Source: CAILUG01 sp903844415
GTDB taxonomy: Bacteria; Pseudomonadota; Gammaproteobacteria; Pseudomonadales; Pseudohongiellaceae
Direction of reading: 5' to 3'
Length of the DNA stretch: 64,000 nucleotides
NCBI GenBank assembly: GCA_947477655.1
Contig: CANJTS010000003.1
Span: 252,881-316,880 of the forward strand
Positions within the stretch are counted from its first letter, which is position 1. Each line of letters begins with the position of its first letter. A program made the translations under genes and the position numbers. The notes below the pieces were generated by a model that worked only from the letters and a program-made list of their open reading frames with translations, was not told the origin of the DNA and searched no databases. Of the stretch, positions 47,360-56,579 are shown in pieces.

Positions 47360-47799
47360 TGCAGGAGGAGTTGAATGCGTAGTTACGGATGACCTTGTTT
47401 TAATACTGGTAATTATGTAAATGGTTAATCTTGTATGTTCGGACTATTACTGCGGTTCTATTTTTTTAATCTGGACTTGATGTGGTTGTCTTGTATAGAG
47501 CTGCTACCACACTGGTCAAACTAAAAGTCGCCAAGCTAATAAGTGTCTGTGTTGTTCAGCGATTGACTTAATTTACTGCATAAAAATATATAGCTGTTTA
47601 TTTGTCCTGTTCAGGCTTCTAGAGCCATAACAGGTAGGCCAATATAACAGCAAACTCACGCTGTTTCAATTATTTAACCCAGTTTGTTAATACGAATTAG
47701 GTAGTTATGAATAATCCCTACTACTCTTTTTTGTCGGGAATGTGCTCAACACTTGATATACTTCACTATGTATTCATTTTTCCTTATTTAGTTGCCCGC

Positions 47800-48774
47800 A
47801 TGACCGCGTCCGAATTATCAGCGAATCAATCCTCCAAAAGTTCAATTCTGAAGCTTGAAGTCAGCGAACATCAAGATCAACAGCGCCTGGACAATTTTTT
47901 GATCAATTTTCTTAAAGGGGTTCCTAAAACTCTGATTTATAGGATTATTCGCAAAGGTGAGGTGAGGGTTAATGGCAAACGCGCTAAACCCGAACACAAG
48001 CTACAGGTGCAAGATATTATCAGGGTCCCGCCGCTACGCGTGCCAACTCCTGAGGATAAAGGCAAACCCGGCGAACAATTGCAGAACTTGTTACAAGAGT
48101 CGGTTTTATTCGAAGACGATCAAATCTTGGTGGTAAATAAGCTGTCGGGTCTTCCAGTGCATGGTGGAACCGGCGTAAAACTTGGATTGATAGAAGCCTT
48201 GCGTGCCATCCGTCCAGATTTGCCAGCACTGGAGTTGGTGCACAGGCTGGACAAAGGTACGTCAGGTTGTATCGTGCTGGCCAAATCGGGCAAAGCTAGA
48301 AAAGGACTGACTGAAGCATTCAGAGCACGCGAAGTAGTCAAAATTTATCACGCGCTGGTAGTAGGCAAATGGCCCAAACAAGTCACTATGGTGGATGCCA
48401 ATTTAAACCGTCAAGCAGAACGGGGTGGAGAGCGCAGGGTGGAAATCAGCGCAGAGGGTAAAGAAGCTCGTACCCAATTTAAAATAATAAAACAATTTGC
48501 AAATGCCACCCTCGTAGAAGCACAGCCTGTTACCGGCCGAACCCATCAAATTAGGGTCCATGCTGCTTGGGTTGGTTGCCCATTGGTTGGAGATGATAAA
48601 TACAATACAACCAGCTCCAATACCGTGTTTGCAAGAGTCGGAATCAAACGGCTGTGTTTACATGCCGCTGAAGTACGTTTCCCGCATCCACAAACCGGGC
48701 GGCAGCAAATCGTTACAGCCGCCTACGATACGGCATTTACCCAGGCCTTGAGTTTGTTGGCAGTAAAGGGTTAA
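47800..48774 (+). CDS. rluC: 23S rRNA pseudouridine synthase RluC
   Basis: 324 residues from the ATG at 47800, which places the S4 domain (QRLDNFLINFLKGVPKTLIYRIIRKGEVRVNGKRAKPEHKL) at the family position; a start at 47707 has a better ribosome site (AGG five bases upstream) but adds 31 non-family residues. Catalytic motif HRLDKGTSGCIVLAKS, and GRTHQIRVHAAWVGCPLVGDDKY follow. It forms pseudouridines at 955, 2504 and 2580 (E. coli numbering) of 23S rRNA. Next to rne, as widely in gammaproteobacteria. Its last 38 bases overlap the convergent yceF gene. Confidence 0.92.
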   Translation: MTASELSANQSSKSSILKLEVSEHQDQQRLDNFLINFLKGVPKTLIYRIIRKGEVRVNGKRAKPEHKLQVQDIIRVPPLRVPTPEDKGKPGEQLQNLLQESVLFEDDQILVVNKLSGLPVHGGTGVKLGLIEALRAIRPDLPALELVHRLDKGTSGCIVLAKSGKARKGLTEAFRAREVVKIYHALVVGKWPKQVTMVDANLNRQAERGGERRVEISAEGKEARTQFKIIKQFANATLVEAQPVTGRTHQIRVHAAWVGCPLVGDDKYNTTSSNTVFARVGIKRLCLHAAEVRFPHPQTGRQQIVTAAYDTAFTQALSLLAVKG

Positions 48775-49336
48775 GACCAGAAGCTCGCAACAAATTGCAG
48801 AGGCTTATCAGAGGCAAACCTATCAGGCTGTGAAAATCGCTGCCAGACATACTAAGAAATAGGCTGATTCCAAGCCCTTCAGCCTTGAAACTGCCAGCGC
48901 AGTCATAGGGTTGTTCGATGTTCAGATAACTTTCAATTTCTGCGTCCGCAAGATTGCGAAACGTGACTGAATATTTGTCGATACTTTGTAGCCAGGTACC
49001 AGTGGTAGAGTTGAGTAGGACCAAGGCAGTATAAAAATCAACCTGTTGGCCACTGCAATGGCGAAGTTGCGTTTTGGCCGTCTCAAAATTTCCGGGCTTA
49101 CCCATAATGGTGTTTTCGCACATACAGGTTTGATCAGACCCGATGATCAAAGCATTAGGATAAAATGAGCTTAAAGCTTGGGCTTTTGACAGTGCTAATC
49201 GGTTTGCCATGGTCTCTATGTTTTCTCCTGCCAAATGCGTTTCAACTATATTGGGATTTGCACAAGAGAAGGGCAGGCCAAGACGTTCCAATAAATTTCG
49301 TCGATAAGGCGAGGAAGAGGCTAATACAAGTTGCAT
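48737..49336 (-). CDS. yceF: Maf-family nucleotide pyrophosphatase (YceF type)
   Basis: 199 residues. MQLVLASSSPYRRNLLERLGL is the Maf nucleotide-binding start; IIGSDQT carries the catalytic Asp, and GKPGNFETAKTQLRHCSGQ, YDCAGSFKAEGLGISLF and SLIGLPLISLCNLLR match YceF, which hydrolyses 7-methyl-GTP-type nucleotides. The 3' end overlaps rluC tail-to-tail by 38 bases. The usual downstream yceD-rpmF genes are not here. Confidence 0.92.
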   Translation of the reverse strand: MQLVLASSSPYRRNLLERLGLPFSCANPNIVETHLAGENIETMANRLALSKAQALSSFYPNALIIGSDQTCMCENTIMGKPGNFETAKTQLRHCSGQQVDFYTALVLLNSTTGTWLQSIDKYSVTFRNLADAEIESYLNIEQPYDCAGSFKAEGLGISLFLSMSGSDFHSLIGLPLISLCNLLRASGLNPLLPTNSRPG

Positions 49337-49508
49337 ATTTTTAGTTCAGATTCGGGTCAAATTTTACAGCGACTTTACCGTAAAGAGGATTGCGTAGTGC
49401 GATAACATAAGCCGTAAGTTGTAGGTAAATTATCATACCCTTTGCCATTGCCAGAAGCTTGCTTTAACCTCCCCCTGAGTTTTTGTGATCTCCAACTAAG
49501 AATAAATC

Positions 49509-50486
49509 ATGCGTACTATTTATCTGCTGTATTTCTTGTCAACATTATTGCTGATTTCTTGCAGCAGTCGCTATCAGGCACCTATTGACGACCTAGATGA
49601 AACCCCAAGGTTTGTTGATAGTGGCAGAACTCATCTGGTCAATGGTGGTGAGACGCTGTATGTAATTGCCTGGATGTATGATCTTGATTTTGCAGCACTT
49701 GCCCGTGCCAATAACCTGCGAGAACCTTATTTAGTTACACCCGGACAAATCCTTAATGTGGATTTGCGCGATCAACCTGCAATTCGTATTACGACTGCAC
49801 CTGTTGCGGTCACGACTACGGCAGTACAAACCTCCAGAGCGATTCAGCGCACACCTTTACCATCTGGCGCGATAACGGCCAGACGGGAATTGCCTGCAGC
49901 AGGCTCACAAGCAACTGGTACTCCAAGAGCCACTGTACCAGCGGATGACAATATTTCTGATAACCGCGAAATCAGCGTTCAACCTGCACATCAATCTCCA
50001 ACACTTCCGACAACTCCTGCTGCATCCAGTTCGACTTCGACCAACAATACCGTCATAGCCATAGTGCCACCTGCCGTGACGACACTGCCTGAATCGACAA
50101 TCACAGATAACCACGAAGTGAACTGGAACTGGCCCTTTAAAGGCAACATCATCGGTCGTTTTTCGGCAAGTGGTGTTGAGAATAAAGGATTGGATATGGC
50201 GGGTAACAAGGGTGATCCAGTATTGGCCGCTGCTCCTGGGGAAGTGGTTTATTCAGGCAGTGGTCTGCTGCGTTACGGTGATCTCATAATCATCAAACAC
50301 AATGATCATTTTTTAAGTGCTTATGCTCACAACAGTGTGCTTAATGTAAAGGAAGGAGACAAGGTCTCTCTCGGTCAAAAGATTGCTGAGCTAGGCTCTA
50401 GTGGCATCGATCACAACATGCTGCATTTTGAAATTCGACTCGATGGTAAACCAGTCGATCCACTTCAATATTTACCCGTTCGATAA
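49509..50486 (+). CDS. nlpD: NlpD-like LysM/LytM lipoprotein
   Basis: 325 residues. Lipoprotein signal with lipobox-like LLISCSS, LysM domain (about 40-85: THLVNGGETLYVIAWMYDLDF), a Ser/Thr/Pro-rich linker (about 95-200), then a LytM (M23) domain (about 210-325). The first metal ligand of active M23 enzymes is replaced (NKGLDMAG), as in E. coli NlpD, so it should act by activating amidase AmiC during cell separation rather than cleaving peptidoglycan itself. Directly upstream of rpoS, the conserved arrangement, where the rpoS promoter usually lies inside nlpD. Confidence 0.93.
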   Translation: MRTIYLLYFLSTLLLISCSSRYQAPIDDLDETPRFVDSGRTHLVNGGETLYVIAWMYDLDFAALARANNLREPYLVTPGQILNVDLRDQPAIRITTAPVAVTTTAVQTSRAIQRTPLPSGAITARRELPAAGSQATGTPRATVPADDNISDNREISVQPAHQSPTLPTTPAASSSTSTNNTVIAIVPPAVTTLPESTITDNHEVNWNWPFKGNIIGRFSASGVENKGLDMAGNKGDPVLAAAPGEVVYSGSGLLRYGDLIIIKHNDHFLSAYAHNSVLNVKEGDKVSLGQKIAELGSSGIDHNMLHFEIRLDGKPVDPLQYLPVR

Positions 50487-50717
50487 GTTTTTTTATTTAG
50501 TTATTAATAAGCAGTAATATTTCTTAACTTCGTACTATACTCACCTAGCACTTTAGTAATATGTGCAAGATGCGAAATAATTTTGGTTTGGCGACGATTA
50601 ACTAACTTTTGTCTGGCCTGAAATATTAACAATAAAAGTTTTGCTGTTGCCGAACAATTACCAGGAAGTAAATTATTCAATACTAATAATAAAAATTACA
50701 GCGAACAGGAATTCTTT

Positions 50718-51839
50718 ATGGCAATTAAATCTTGCATATCAAATCAATGTAAATCTGAAAAAAAAACGAAATATTGCCTGCATAAAATTCCTATATCCAC
50801 AGACATTGATGATAATACCGATGCGATAATCGGATTAGACGAGTCAAACAACCTAGCTGATCAAAAGGCTTTTTATAGCTCCGATTCTGAAGCAGAGTTT
50901 TCAGTTGAGTTAGAGCTAGAGCTAGAAGCAGAAGTAGAAGTAGAAGTAGAAGTAGAAGTAGAAGTAGAAGATTCTCAGAATAAACTTGAAACTCATTATT
51001 TTGACGTATCAATCGATCCCACTACACTTTATCTCAAGGAAATTGGTTATACAGTTTTACTCAATGCCGAACAGGAAGTGAAGCTAGCTAGGGAAGTGTT
51101 GAAAGGAAACGCCAACAGCAAAAAATTAATGATTGAAAGTAATTTGCGGCTTGTGGTGGCTATTTCCAAGCGTTATCAGAATCGTGGATTAAACCTGCTT
51201 GATTTAATTGAAGAGGGAAATCTTGGATTAATTCGCGCTGTCGAAAAGTTCGACCCGGAATTAGGCTTTCGATTTTCCACTTATGCTACCTGGTGGATCA
51301 AACAAAGTATTGACCGTGCGTTGATGAACCAAGTTCGTACCGTCCGCCTGCCCATCCATGTGATGAAAGAATTAGGTAGCTACCTAAAGACAACGGAAAA
51401 TTTGCGCGATAAATATGGTAAAGAACCCGTTGTAGAAGAAATCGCCCGGCTTATGGGTATTACAGTTAAAGCCGTACAAAAAATTCAAAAATACAATACC
51501 CGTATTTGTTCAGCAGATAGTGCGATTTCTGATTCAAGTGAAACCACTTTACTTGAATCATTGCCTGACAACGTGGGTGCTGAGCCAGATCTTTTGCTTC
51601 AACAGGAAAACCTCAACGAAAAAGTTGAGCTTTGGTTAGACCGCTTATCCGACAAGCAGTGTGAGGTAGTAACCCGCAGATTTGGATTGCGTGGCCATGA
51701 CTGCAGCACTCTAGAAGATGTAGGACGAGAAGTAGGAATTACTAGGGAAAGAGTGCGACAAATACAAATAGAAGCATTGGCTAAGTTGCGTCGTATGCTG
51801 GAGCGTGAAGGGTTTTCAGCCGATTGCATGCATGATTAG
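50718..51839 (+). CDS. rpoS: RNA polymerase sigma factor RpoS
   Basis: 373 residues, ~40 longer than usual. Region 1.2 begins near residue 100 (DPTTLYLKEIGYTVLL), region 2 is NLRLVVAISKRYQNRGLNLLDLIEEGNLGLIRAVEKFD...FSTYATWWIKQSIDRAL, region 3 PIHVMKELG, and region 4.2 LEDVGREVGITRERVRQIQIEALAKLRR. Directs stationary-phase and general stress transcription. The N-terminal ~95 residues are extended and hold an acidic EL/EV repeat encoded by a GAAGTA microsatellite. nlpD is upstream, fdxA-mutS convergent downstream, matching the Pseudomonas order. No other in-frame Met lies before region 2. Confidence 0.93.
   Translation: MAIKSCISNQCKSEKKTKYCLHKIPISTDIDDNTDAIIGLDESNNLADQKAFYSSDSEAEFSVELELELEAEVEVEVEVEVEVEDSQNKLETHYFDVSIDPTTLYLKEIGYTVLLNAEQEVKLAREVLKGNANSKKLMIESNLRLVVAISKRYQNRGLNLLDLIEEGNLGLIRAVEKFDPELGFRFSTYATWWIKQSIDRALMNQVRTVRLPIHVMKELGSYLKTTENLRDKYGKEPVVEEIARLMGITVKAVQKIQKYNTRICSADSAISDSSETTLLESLPDNVGAEPDLLLQQENLNEKVELWLDRLSDKQCEVVTRRFGLRGHDCSTLEDVGREVGITRERVRQIQIEALAKLRRMLEREGFSADCMHD
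50907..50966 (+). repeat. Hexanucleotide microsatellite in rpoS (EL/EV repeat)
   Basis: Six perfect GAAGTA units (50931-50966) preceded by degenerate GAGTTA/GAGCTA/GAGCTA/GAAGCA units from 50907. In frame, it encodes ELELELEAEVEV... Copy-number change would lengthen or shorten the acidic stretch by two residues without breaking the frame. Confidence 0.92.
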
Positions 51840-51869
51840 CTAAGCGTGCAGGCTAGGTAATGGATCAAA

Positions 51870-52211
51870 TTACGAGGGCCAATCGGTCACTAGATATTTG
51901 ATTTTTCCTTCTACTTTGCCCCACTCTTCCGCATCTGCAGGCGCTGGTTTCATTTCGGTGATATTTGGCCATTTGACTGCCAGTTTCGCATTCAATTCAA
52001 TAAATTCAAGTTCGGCATCCGGCACTTCATCTTCTGCAAAAATAGCATCTACCGGACATTCCGGTTCGCACAGTGCGCAATCAATACATTCATCAGGATT
52101 GATCACTAGCATGTTGGGGCCTTCATAGAAACAATCTACCGGACACACTTCAACACAGTCGGTATGTTTGCATTTGATACATGCGGCTCCAACAATAAAA
52201 GTCATTGTCAA
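51870..52211 (-). CDS. fdxA: 7Fe-8S ferredoxin FdxA
   Basis: 113 residues. Seven cluster-ligating cysteines in CIKCKHTDCVEVCPVD (the [3Fe-4S] half, with one non-Cys position as usual in this family) and CIDCALCEPECPVDAIF ([4Fe-4S] half), followed by the typical long C-terminal helix. Low-potential one-electron carrier. Lies between rpoS and mutS as in Pseudomonas. Confidence 0.95.
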   Translation of the reverse strand: MTMTFIVGAACIKCKHTDCVEVCPVDCFYEGPNMLVINPDECIDCALCEPECPVDAIFAEDEVPDAELEFIELNAKLAVKWPNITEMKPAPADAEEWGKVEGKIKYLVTDWPS

Positions 52212-52357
52212 TCTCCTGTTTCTTAACGTTTTGCTTGGTTAGCTGTGAATGGCCGTTATTGATGTAATCCGGGGACTATTATCTTATGTTGCCCAGCCAC
52301 GGCGGCGCATTCTACCAGCATTAGCCCGTATAAGTATTTTGCCAAGATGTGTAAAAA

Positions 52358-55012
52358 TTAGGTTTTCTTACGCAATTCTTTAAGACGATACAACAGTTCT
52401 TGTGCTTGGCGTGGCGATAACTGGTCAGGATCGGTCTGGTCCAACATATCCAAAGCCGGATGACCTGGCAATGAAGCGAACAGATCGTTTTGCACATGTT
52501 GCTGAATTGCGGCAAGACCACTTTTAAAACCCTCATCTTTTTCCAGTTGTTGCAGTTTCTCCCGGGCTTTTTGAATTACCCATTTGGGAATACCGGCTAG
52601 TTGCGCTACCTGCAAGCCATAACTCTGATTAGCAGGACCTGGTTTCACAGTATGTAAAAATATAATGGAATCGCCGTGTTCGGTTGCATCCATGTGTACA
52701 TTACAGACACCAGCGATGTCATCGGGTAATGCGGTTAGTTCAAAATAATGGGTAGCAAAAAGGGTTAAAGACTTAATTTCAGTAGCGATATAAAGCGCAC
52801 TAGCCCAAGCTAGAGACAAACCATCAAAGGTGCTTGTACCTCGCCCAATTTCATCCATCAGCACCAAAGAACAGTGTGTGGCGTTGTGCAATATGTTGGC
52901 CGTTTCAGTCATTTCCACCATAAAGGTTGAACGACCACCGGCAAGATCGTCAGAGGAACCTATTCGGGTAAAAATACGATCAATTGGGCCGATACGAGCC
53001 GCTTTAGCAGGAACAAAACACCCCGTATGCGCCAGCAACACAATTATTGCTGTCTGTCGCATGTAAGTAGATTTGCCGCCCATATTCGGCCCTGTGATGA
53101 TCTGCATACTGGTGTCTTTGTTAAGCTCAAGATCATTAGCAATGAAGGTGTTGCCACTTAGCTGTTCAACGACAGGATGGCGACCTGCAGAGATCTGGAT
53201 ACCTATGTCAGGAACCAACTCTGGACAATGTAAATCCAGTACCACTGCTCGTTCGGCAAAATTAACAAGTACATCAAGTTCGGCAAGACCAAACGCGCTT
53301 TGCTGCAAGGGTCCAAGTTTTGCGCCTAGCGTATCTAGTAGCGTTTCATAAATCATTTTTTCTCGTGCCAGCGACTTGCTTTTGGCGCTAAGCACCTTGT
53401 CTTCAAATTCTTTCAGTTGAGGCGTTATGTAACGTTCAGCATTTTTAAGAGTTTGCCGACGAATATAATCGTGGGGAGCGGAATCTGCCTGGGTGCGACT
53501 AAGTTCAATGTAATAACCATGTACGCGGTTGTAACCTACTTTTAAAGTAGACAGTCCAGTCCGTTGTTGTTCGTTTATTTCAAGGCGGGCAAGAAATTCA
53601 CCAGCGTTGGTGCTGAGATTTCGTAATTCATCAAGTTCGGAATCGTAACCAGCAGCGATAACACCCCCGTCACGCAATACAACCGGCGGATTGTCCTCGA
53701 TAGCGCATTGCAGTAAGTGGGCAAGGGCAGGATATTCGCTGATTTGTCCGGTCAATGTGCTTATATGGGACGATTGAAGAGAGATCAGTAACACCTGCAA
53801 CGCAGGAAAACATAAGAGTGCATCACGCAAACGAGCTATATCACGTGGTCGGGCAGAACGCAGGGCGATTCTGGACAAAATACGTTCAACATCACCAATT
53901 TTTTGCAGGAGAGGATGTAACTTCTCATGTTGATATTCATGCTTGATCGTAGCGACAGCTGATTGACGATGGCGAATTTGTTGTTGGTCACGGATAGGGC
54001 GATGTAACCATCGCCTTAATAAACGACTCCCCATGGGGCTGGCACATTTGTCAAAAACTGCTGCTAGGGTAGCACTGGAACCCCCACTTAACGTCAAATC
54101 AATTTCCAGATTACGCCGGCTAATGGCATCCAAAATCAGACTGTCTTCGGAGTTCTCCACTCGTAAACTTCGGCAATGAGCCAGCGTATTTTGTTGAGTA
54201 TTTTTTGCGTATTCAAGCAGACAACCAGCGGCAGAAATTGCAGAAGTCATCTGCGCACATCCAAAACCCTCTAGGCTGTTAGTTCCAAATTGCCGAGTCA
54301 GGCAATACTGGGCAGTGTCCAGATCAAAATCCCGTACTGGACGTTTACGTAAACCAGCCCGGTCAGAAATCGCAGCAGGAAAGGACATGTTTTCTGCAAC
54401 CAACAACTCAGCGGGATTAAGCCTATACAGTTCTGCCAACATGCTAGATTCAGTCAAAGTTTCTAGGACCGTAAACCTACCAGCACTCACATCTAAAGCC
54501 GCCAGACCATATACGTTTTTGTTTAGCCAAAGCGCCACCAACAACTGATCGTGATATTCCTTGAGAAGAGCTTCATCGCTCAGGGTTCCTGGCGTAATTA
54601 ATCTGACCACCTTGCGTTCAACAGGGCCCTTGGTAGTCGCGGGGTCGCCAATCTGTTCACATATGGCTACAGACTCGCCAACACCCACAAGTTTTGCGAG
54701 ATAACGATCTGCAGCATGGTAGGGAAGCCCGCACATTGGAATGGGTGCTCCTCCTGACTTGCCACGAGCGGTCAGTGTAATACCAAGAATTTCTGAGGCT
54801 CTAACCGCATCCTCGAAAAATAATTCATAAAAATCACCCATGCGATAAAACAACAACACGTCCGTATATTCGGCTTTCACCGTCAGGAATTGTTGAATCA
54901 TGGGAGTGTGTTGCAGGATTGTGTTGGTCAAAGTTATCGCAAGCAAATCGAAAATTCGGCAGGAAATAGATACTACCCTATTACAGAGCCCCGCTCCAAG
55001 TTGGGAGTTCAT
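52358..55012 (-). CDS. mutS: DNA mismatch repair protein MutS
   Basis: 884 residues in the longest frame. HTPMIQQFLTVKAEYTDVLLFYRMGDFYELF holds the mismatch-reading Phe and Glu (FYE). The ATPase has Walker A TGPNMGGKSTYMRQ (about residue 642) and Walker B LVLMDEIGRGTSTFDGLSLAWA. The ATG at 55012 has no ribosome site; a TTG at codon 28 (54931) would place ten residues before the conserved HTPM, matching E. coli MutS, and may be the true start. It recognises mismatches and recruits MutL. Convergent arrangement with rpoS is conserved; it is divergent from recA. Confidence 0.93.
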   Translation of the reverse strand: MNSQLGAGLCNRVVSISCRIFDLLAITLTNTILQHTPMIQQFLTVKAEYTDVLLFYRMGDFYELFFEDAVRASEILGITLTARGKSGGAPIPMCGLPYHAADRYLAKLVGVGESVAICEQIGDPATTKGPVERKVVRLITPGTLSDEALLKEYHDQLLVALWLNKNVYGLAALDVSAGRFTVLETLTESSMLAELYRLNPAELLVAENMSFPAAISDRAGLRKRPVRDFDLDTAQYCLTRQFGTNSLEGFGCAQMTSAISAAGCLLEYAKNTQQNTLAHCRSLRVENSEDSLILDAISRRNLEIDLTLSGGSSATLAAVFDKCASPMGSRLLRRWLHRPIRDQQQIRHRQSAVATIKHEYQHEKLHPLLQKIGDVERILSRIALRSARPRDIARLRDALLCFPALQVLLISLQSSHISTLTGQISEYPALAHLLQCAIEDNPPVVLRDGGVIAAGYDSELDELRNLSTNAGEFLARLEINEQQRTGLSTLKVGYNRVHGYYIELSRTQADSAPHDYIRRQTLKNAERYITPQLKEFEDKVLSAKSKSLAREKMIYETLLDTLGAKLGPLQQSAFGLAELDVLVNFAERAVVLDLHCPELVPDIGIQISAGRHPVVEQLSGNTFIANDLELNKDTSMQIITGPNMGGKSTYMRQTAIIVLLAHTGCFVPAKAARIGPIDRIFTRIGSSDDLAGGRSTFMVEMTETANILHNATHCSLVLMDEIGRGTSTFDGLSLAWASALYIATEIKSLTLFATHYFELTALPDDIAGVCNVHMDATEHGDSIIFLHTVKPGPANQSYGLQVAQLAGIPKWVIQKAREKLQQLEKDEGFKSGLAAIQQHVQNDLFASLPGHPALDMLDQTDPDQLSPRQAQELLYRLKELRKKT

Positions 55013-55488
55013 AAGTTAATATGGCAGTTTGATAATCAAGAAAACCGGTCTGAACTTTATGCTCCTGGATCAGGGTGCGCCATTGGTAAGAATACAAATG
55101 AGAGCTTGTTGATGCGGGTGCTTTAAACATGTACCGCCATGACCACTTATAGGCATGAAAGAGCAATTTTTAACCTGAAGAACTACCCAATGTAACTGTG
55201 TTTGATCAGTTGTATGCAATCGGGAAAGCGGACGCTTAACACCACCAAACTAGGATGATAAATGTAGCCGTTTTAGAAATATTTTTTCGGGTTTCCCCCT
55301 AAATCATTTTTGCCGAACACTCGTTTATCTGCTTTAATGATGAAACTAATAGGGACAATGATGAGTGCGTTTAGTCATTCGTTTCAGCAGATAACTATTT
55401 TTGGCGATAAACTTTTTTCGGCAATTTTAATCCCGAAATTCACTTTTTTTGATCAGAAAATTCACCTTTTTAAATCAGGACATTTACC
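55013..55488. other. Intergenic region between mutS and recA
   Basis: 476 bases where cinA often lies in relatives. No cinA remnant or other gene is recognised. AT-rich toward recA. I find no CTGT-N8-ACAG LexA box; the closest is CTGTGTTTGATCAGTT near 55196, which fails the second half. Confidence 0.5.
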
Positions 55489-56559
55489 ATGGCAGAAAAA
55501 GAATCTAATAAAGATAAAGCATTAGCTGCAGCGCTTTCCCAAATTGAAAAACAATTTGGAAAAGGTTCAATGATGCGGCTCGGAGCCAGTGAAATTTTGG
55601 CGATACCTGCAATTTCCACTGGATCTTTAGGCCTGGATATTGCACTTGGTATTGGTGGCTTGCCCCGGGGCAGAATAGTAGAAATATATGGCCCAGAATC
55701 TTCCGGTAAAACTACTCTGACTTTGCAAGTTATTGCCGAGGCTCAAAAAGCAGGTGGCACCTGCGCTTTTATAGATGCCGAGCATGCGTTGGATCCAATC
55801 TATGCAGGAAAACTGGGTGTTGATGTGGATAATTTGCTGGTGAGTCAGCCTGATACGGGCGAACAGGCACTTGAAATTTGCGACATGATTGTGCGATCCG
55901 GTGCTGTTGATGTTGTGGTCATAGACTCTGTGGCAGCACTGACACCGCGTGCAGAAATAGAGGGTGATATGGGCGACAGCCACATGGGCTTACAAGCGCG
56001 CTTGATGTCACAGGCCTTGCGAAAAATGACTGGCAATATTAAGACGTCCAATACGCTCGTGATTTTCATCAATCAGATTCGAATGAAAATTGGTGTCATG
56101 TTTGGATCGCCTGAAACTACAACTGGAGGCAACGCCCTTAAATTTTATGCATCCGTTCGTCTTGACATTCGCCGCATCGGATCTGTTAAGGATGGTGAGG
56201 AAGTAGTCGGTAATGAAACCCGTGTAAAAGTAGTTAAGAACAAAGTAGCCCCACCATTCAAACAAACAGAATTTGAGATTTATTACGGTACCGGCATTTC
56301 ACGCAACGGTGAAATCATTGATCTAGGGGTGGCGCATAATCTGGTCGATAAATCTGGTGCATGGTATGCGTACAAAGGTGAAAAGATTGGACAGGGCAAA
56401 AAAAATTCGATGGCCTATCTTGCTGAGCATCCGGCTATTGCCAAAGAAATTGAAGGCAAATTACGCGCATTATTGTTAGATAAACCAGGTAAATCTGCAC
56501 CGGCGGGTGCTTCAAAATCTGGAGCGGTAGTCGAAATTGAAGACAAAGTTGAACTGTAA
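55489..56559 (+). CDS. recA: Recombinase RecA
   Basis: 356 residues. GPESSGKTTLTLQ Walker A, VVVIDSVAALTPRAEIEGDMGDSHMG with L1, NQIRMKIGVMFGSPETTTGGNALKFYASVRLDIRRIG with the L2 DNA-binding loop, and acidic C-terminus (VEIEDKVEL). Catalyses strand exchange and triggers LexA self-cleavage in species that have LexA. The ATG is preceded by AGGA nine bases upstream. recX follows 20 bases later. Confidence 0.97.
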   Translation: MAEKESNKDKALAAALSQIEKQFGKGSMMRLGASEILAIPAISTGSLGLDIALGIGGLPRGRIVEIYGPESSGKTTLTLQVIAEAQKAGGTCAFIDAEHALDPIYAGKLGVDVDNLLVSQPDTGEQALEICDMIVRSGAVDVVVIDSVAALTPRAEIEGDMGDSHMGLQARLMSQALRKMTGNIKTSNTLVIFINQIRMKIGVMFGSPETTTGGNALKFYASVRLDIRRIGSVKDGEEVVGNETRVKVVKNKVAPPFKQTEFEIYYGTGISRNGEIIDLGVAHNLVDKSGAWYAYKGEKIGQGKKNSMAYLAEHPAIAKEIEGKLRALLLDKPGKSAPAGASKSGAVVEIEDKVEL

Positions 56560-56579
56560 ATACCAGTTCTAGCGGAGGA

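Larger units (their letters stand above)
46899..47799. other. Long divergent intergenic region: rne 5' leader and rluC upstream region
   Basis: About 900 bases with no supported gene. On the rne (minus) strand it contains several stem-loops: a 7-bp stem at 47343-47359, three alternately pairing segments at 47259-47284, a CCCGG/CCGGG stem near 47224-47239, and a terminator-like hairpin at 47177-47202. E. coli rne also has a long structured leader used for autoregulation by RNase E; a similar role here is inference. The first 93 bases of the longest rluC frame (from 47707) are included. Confidence 0.6.

Noticed and set aside
47361..47392. Strong Shine-Dalgarno-like AGGAGGAG followed by ATG and a five-codon ORF between rne and rluC
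   Set aside because: It ends after five codons, too short to call a gene; it is more simply part of the structured leader. A leader peptide cannot be excluded, but nothing supports one.
55190..55215. CTGTGTTTGATCAGTT upstream of recA as a LexA box
   Set aside because: Only the first half-site matches CTGT-N8-ACAG, and it is nearly 300 bases before the start codon.
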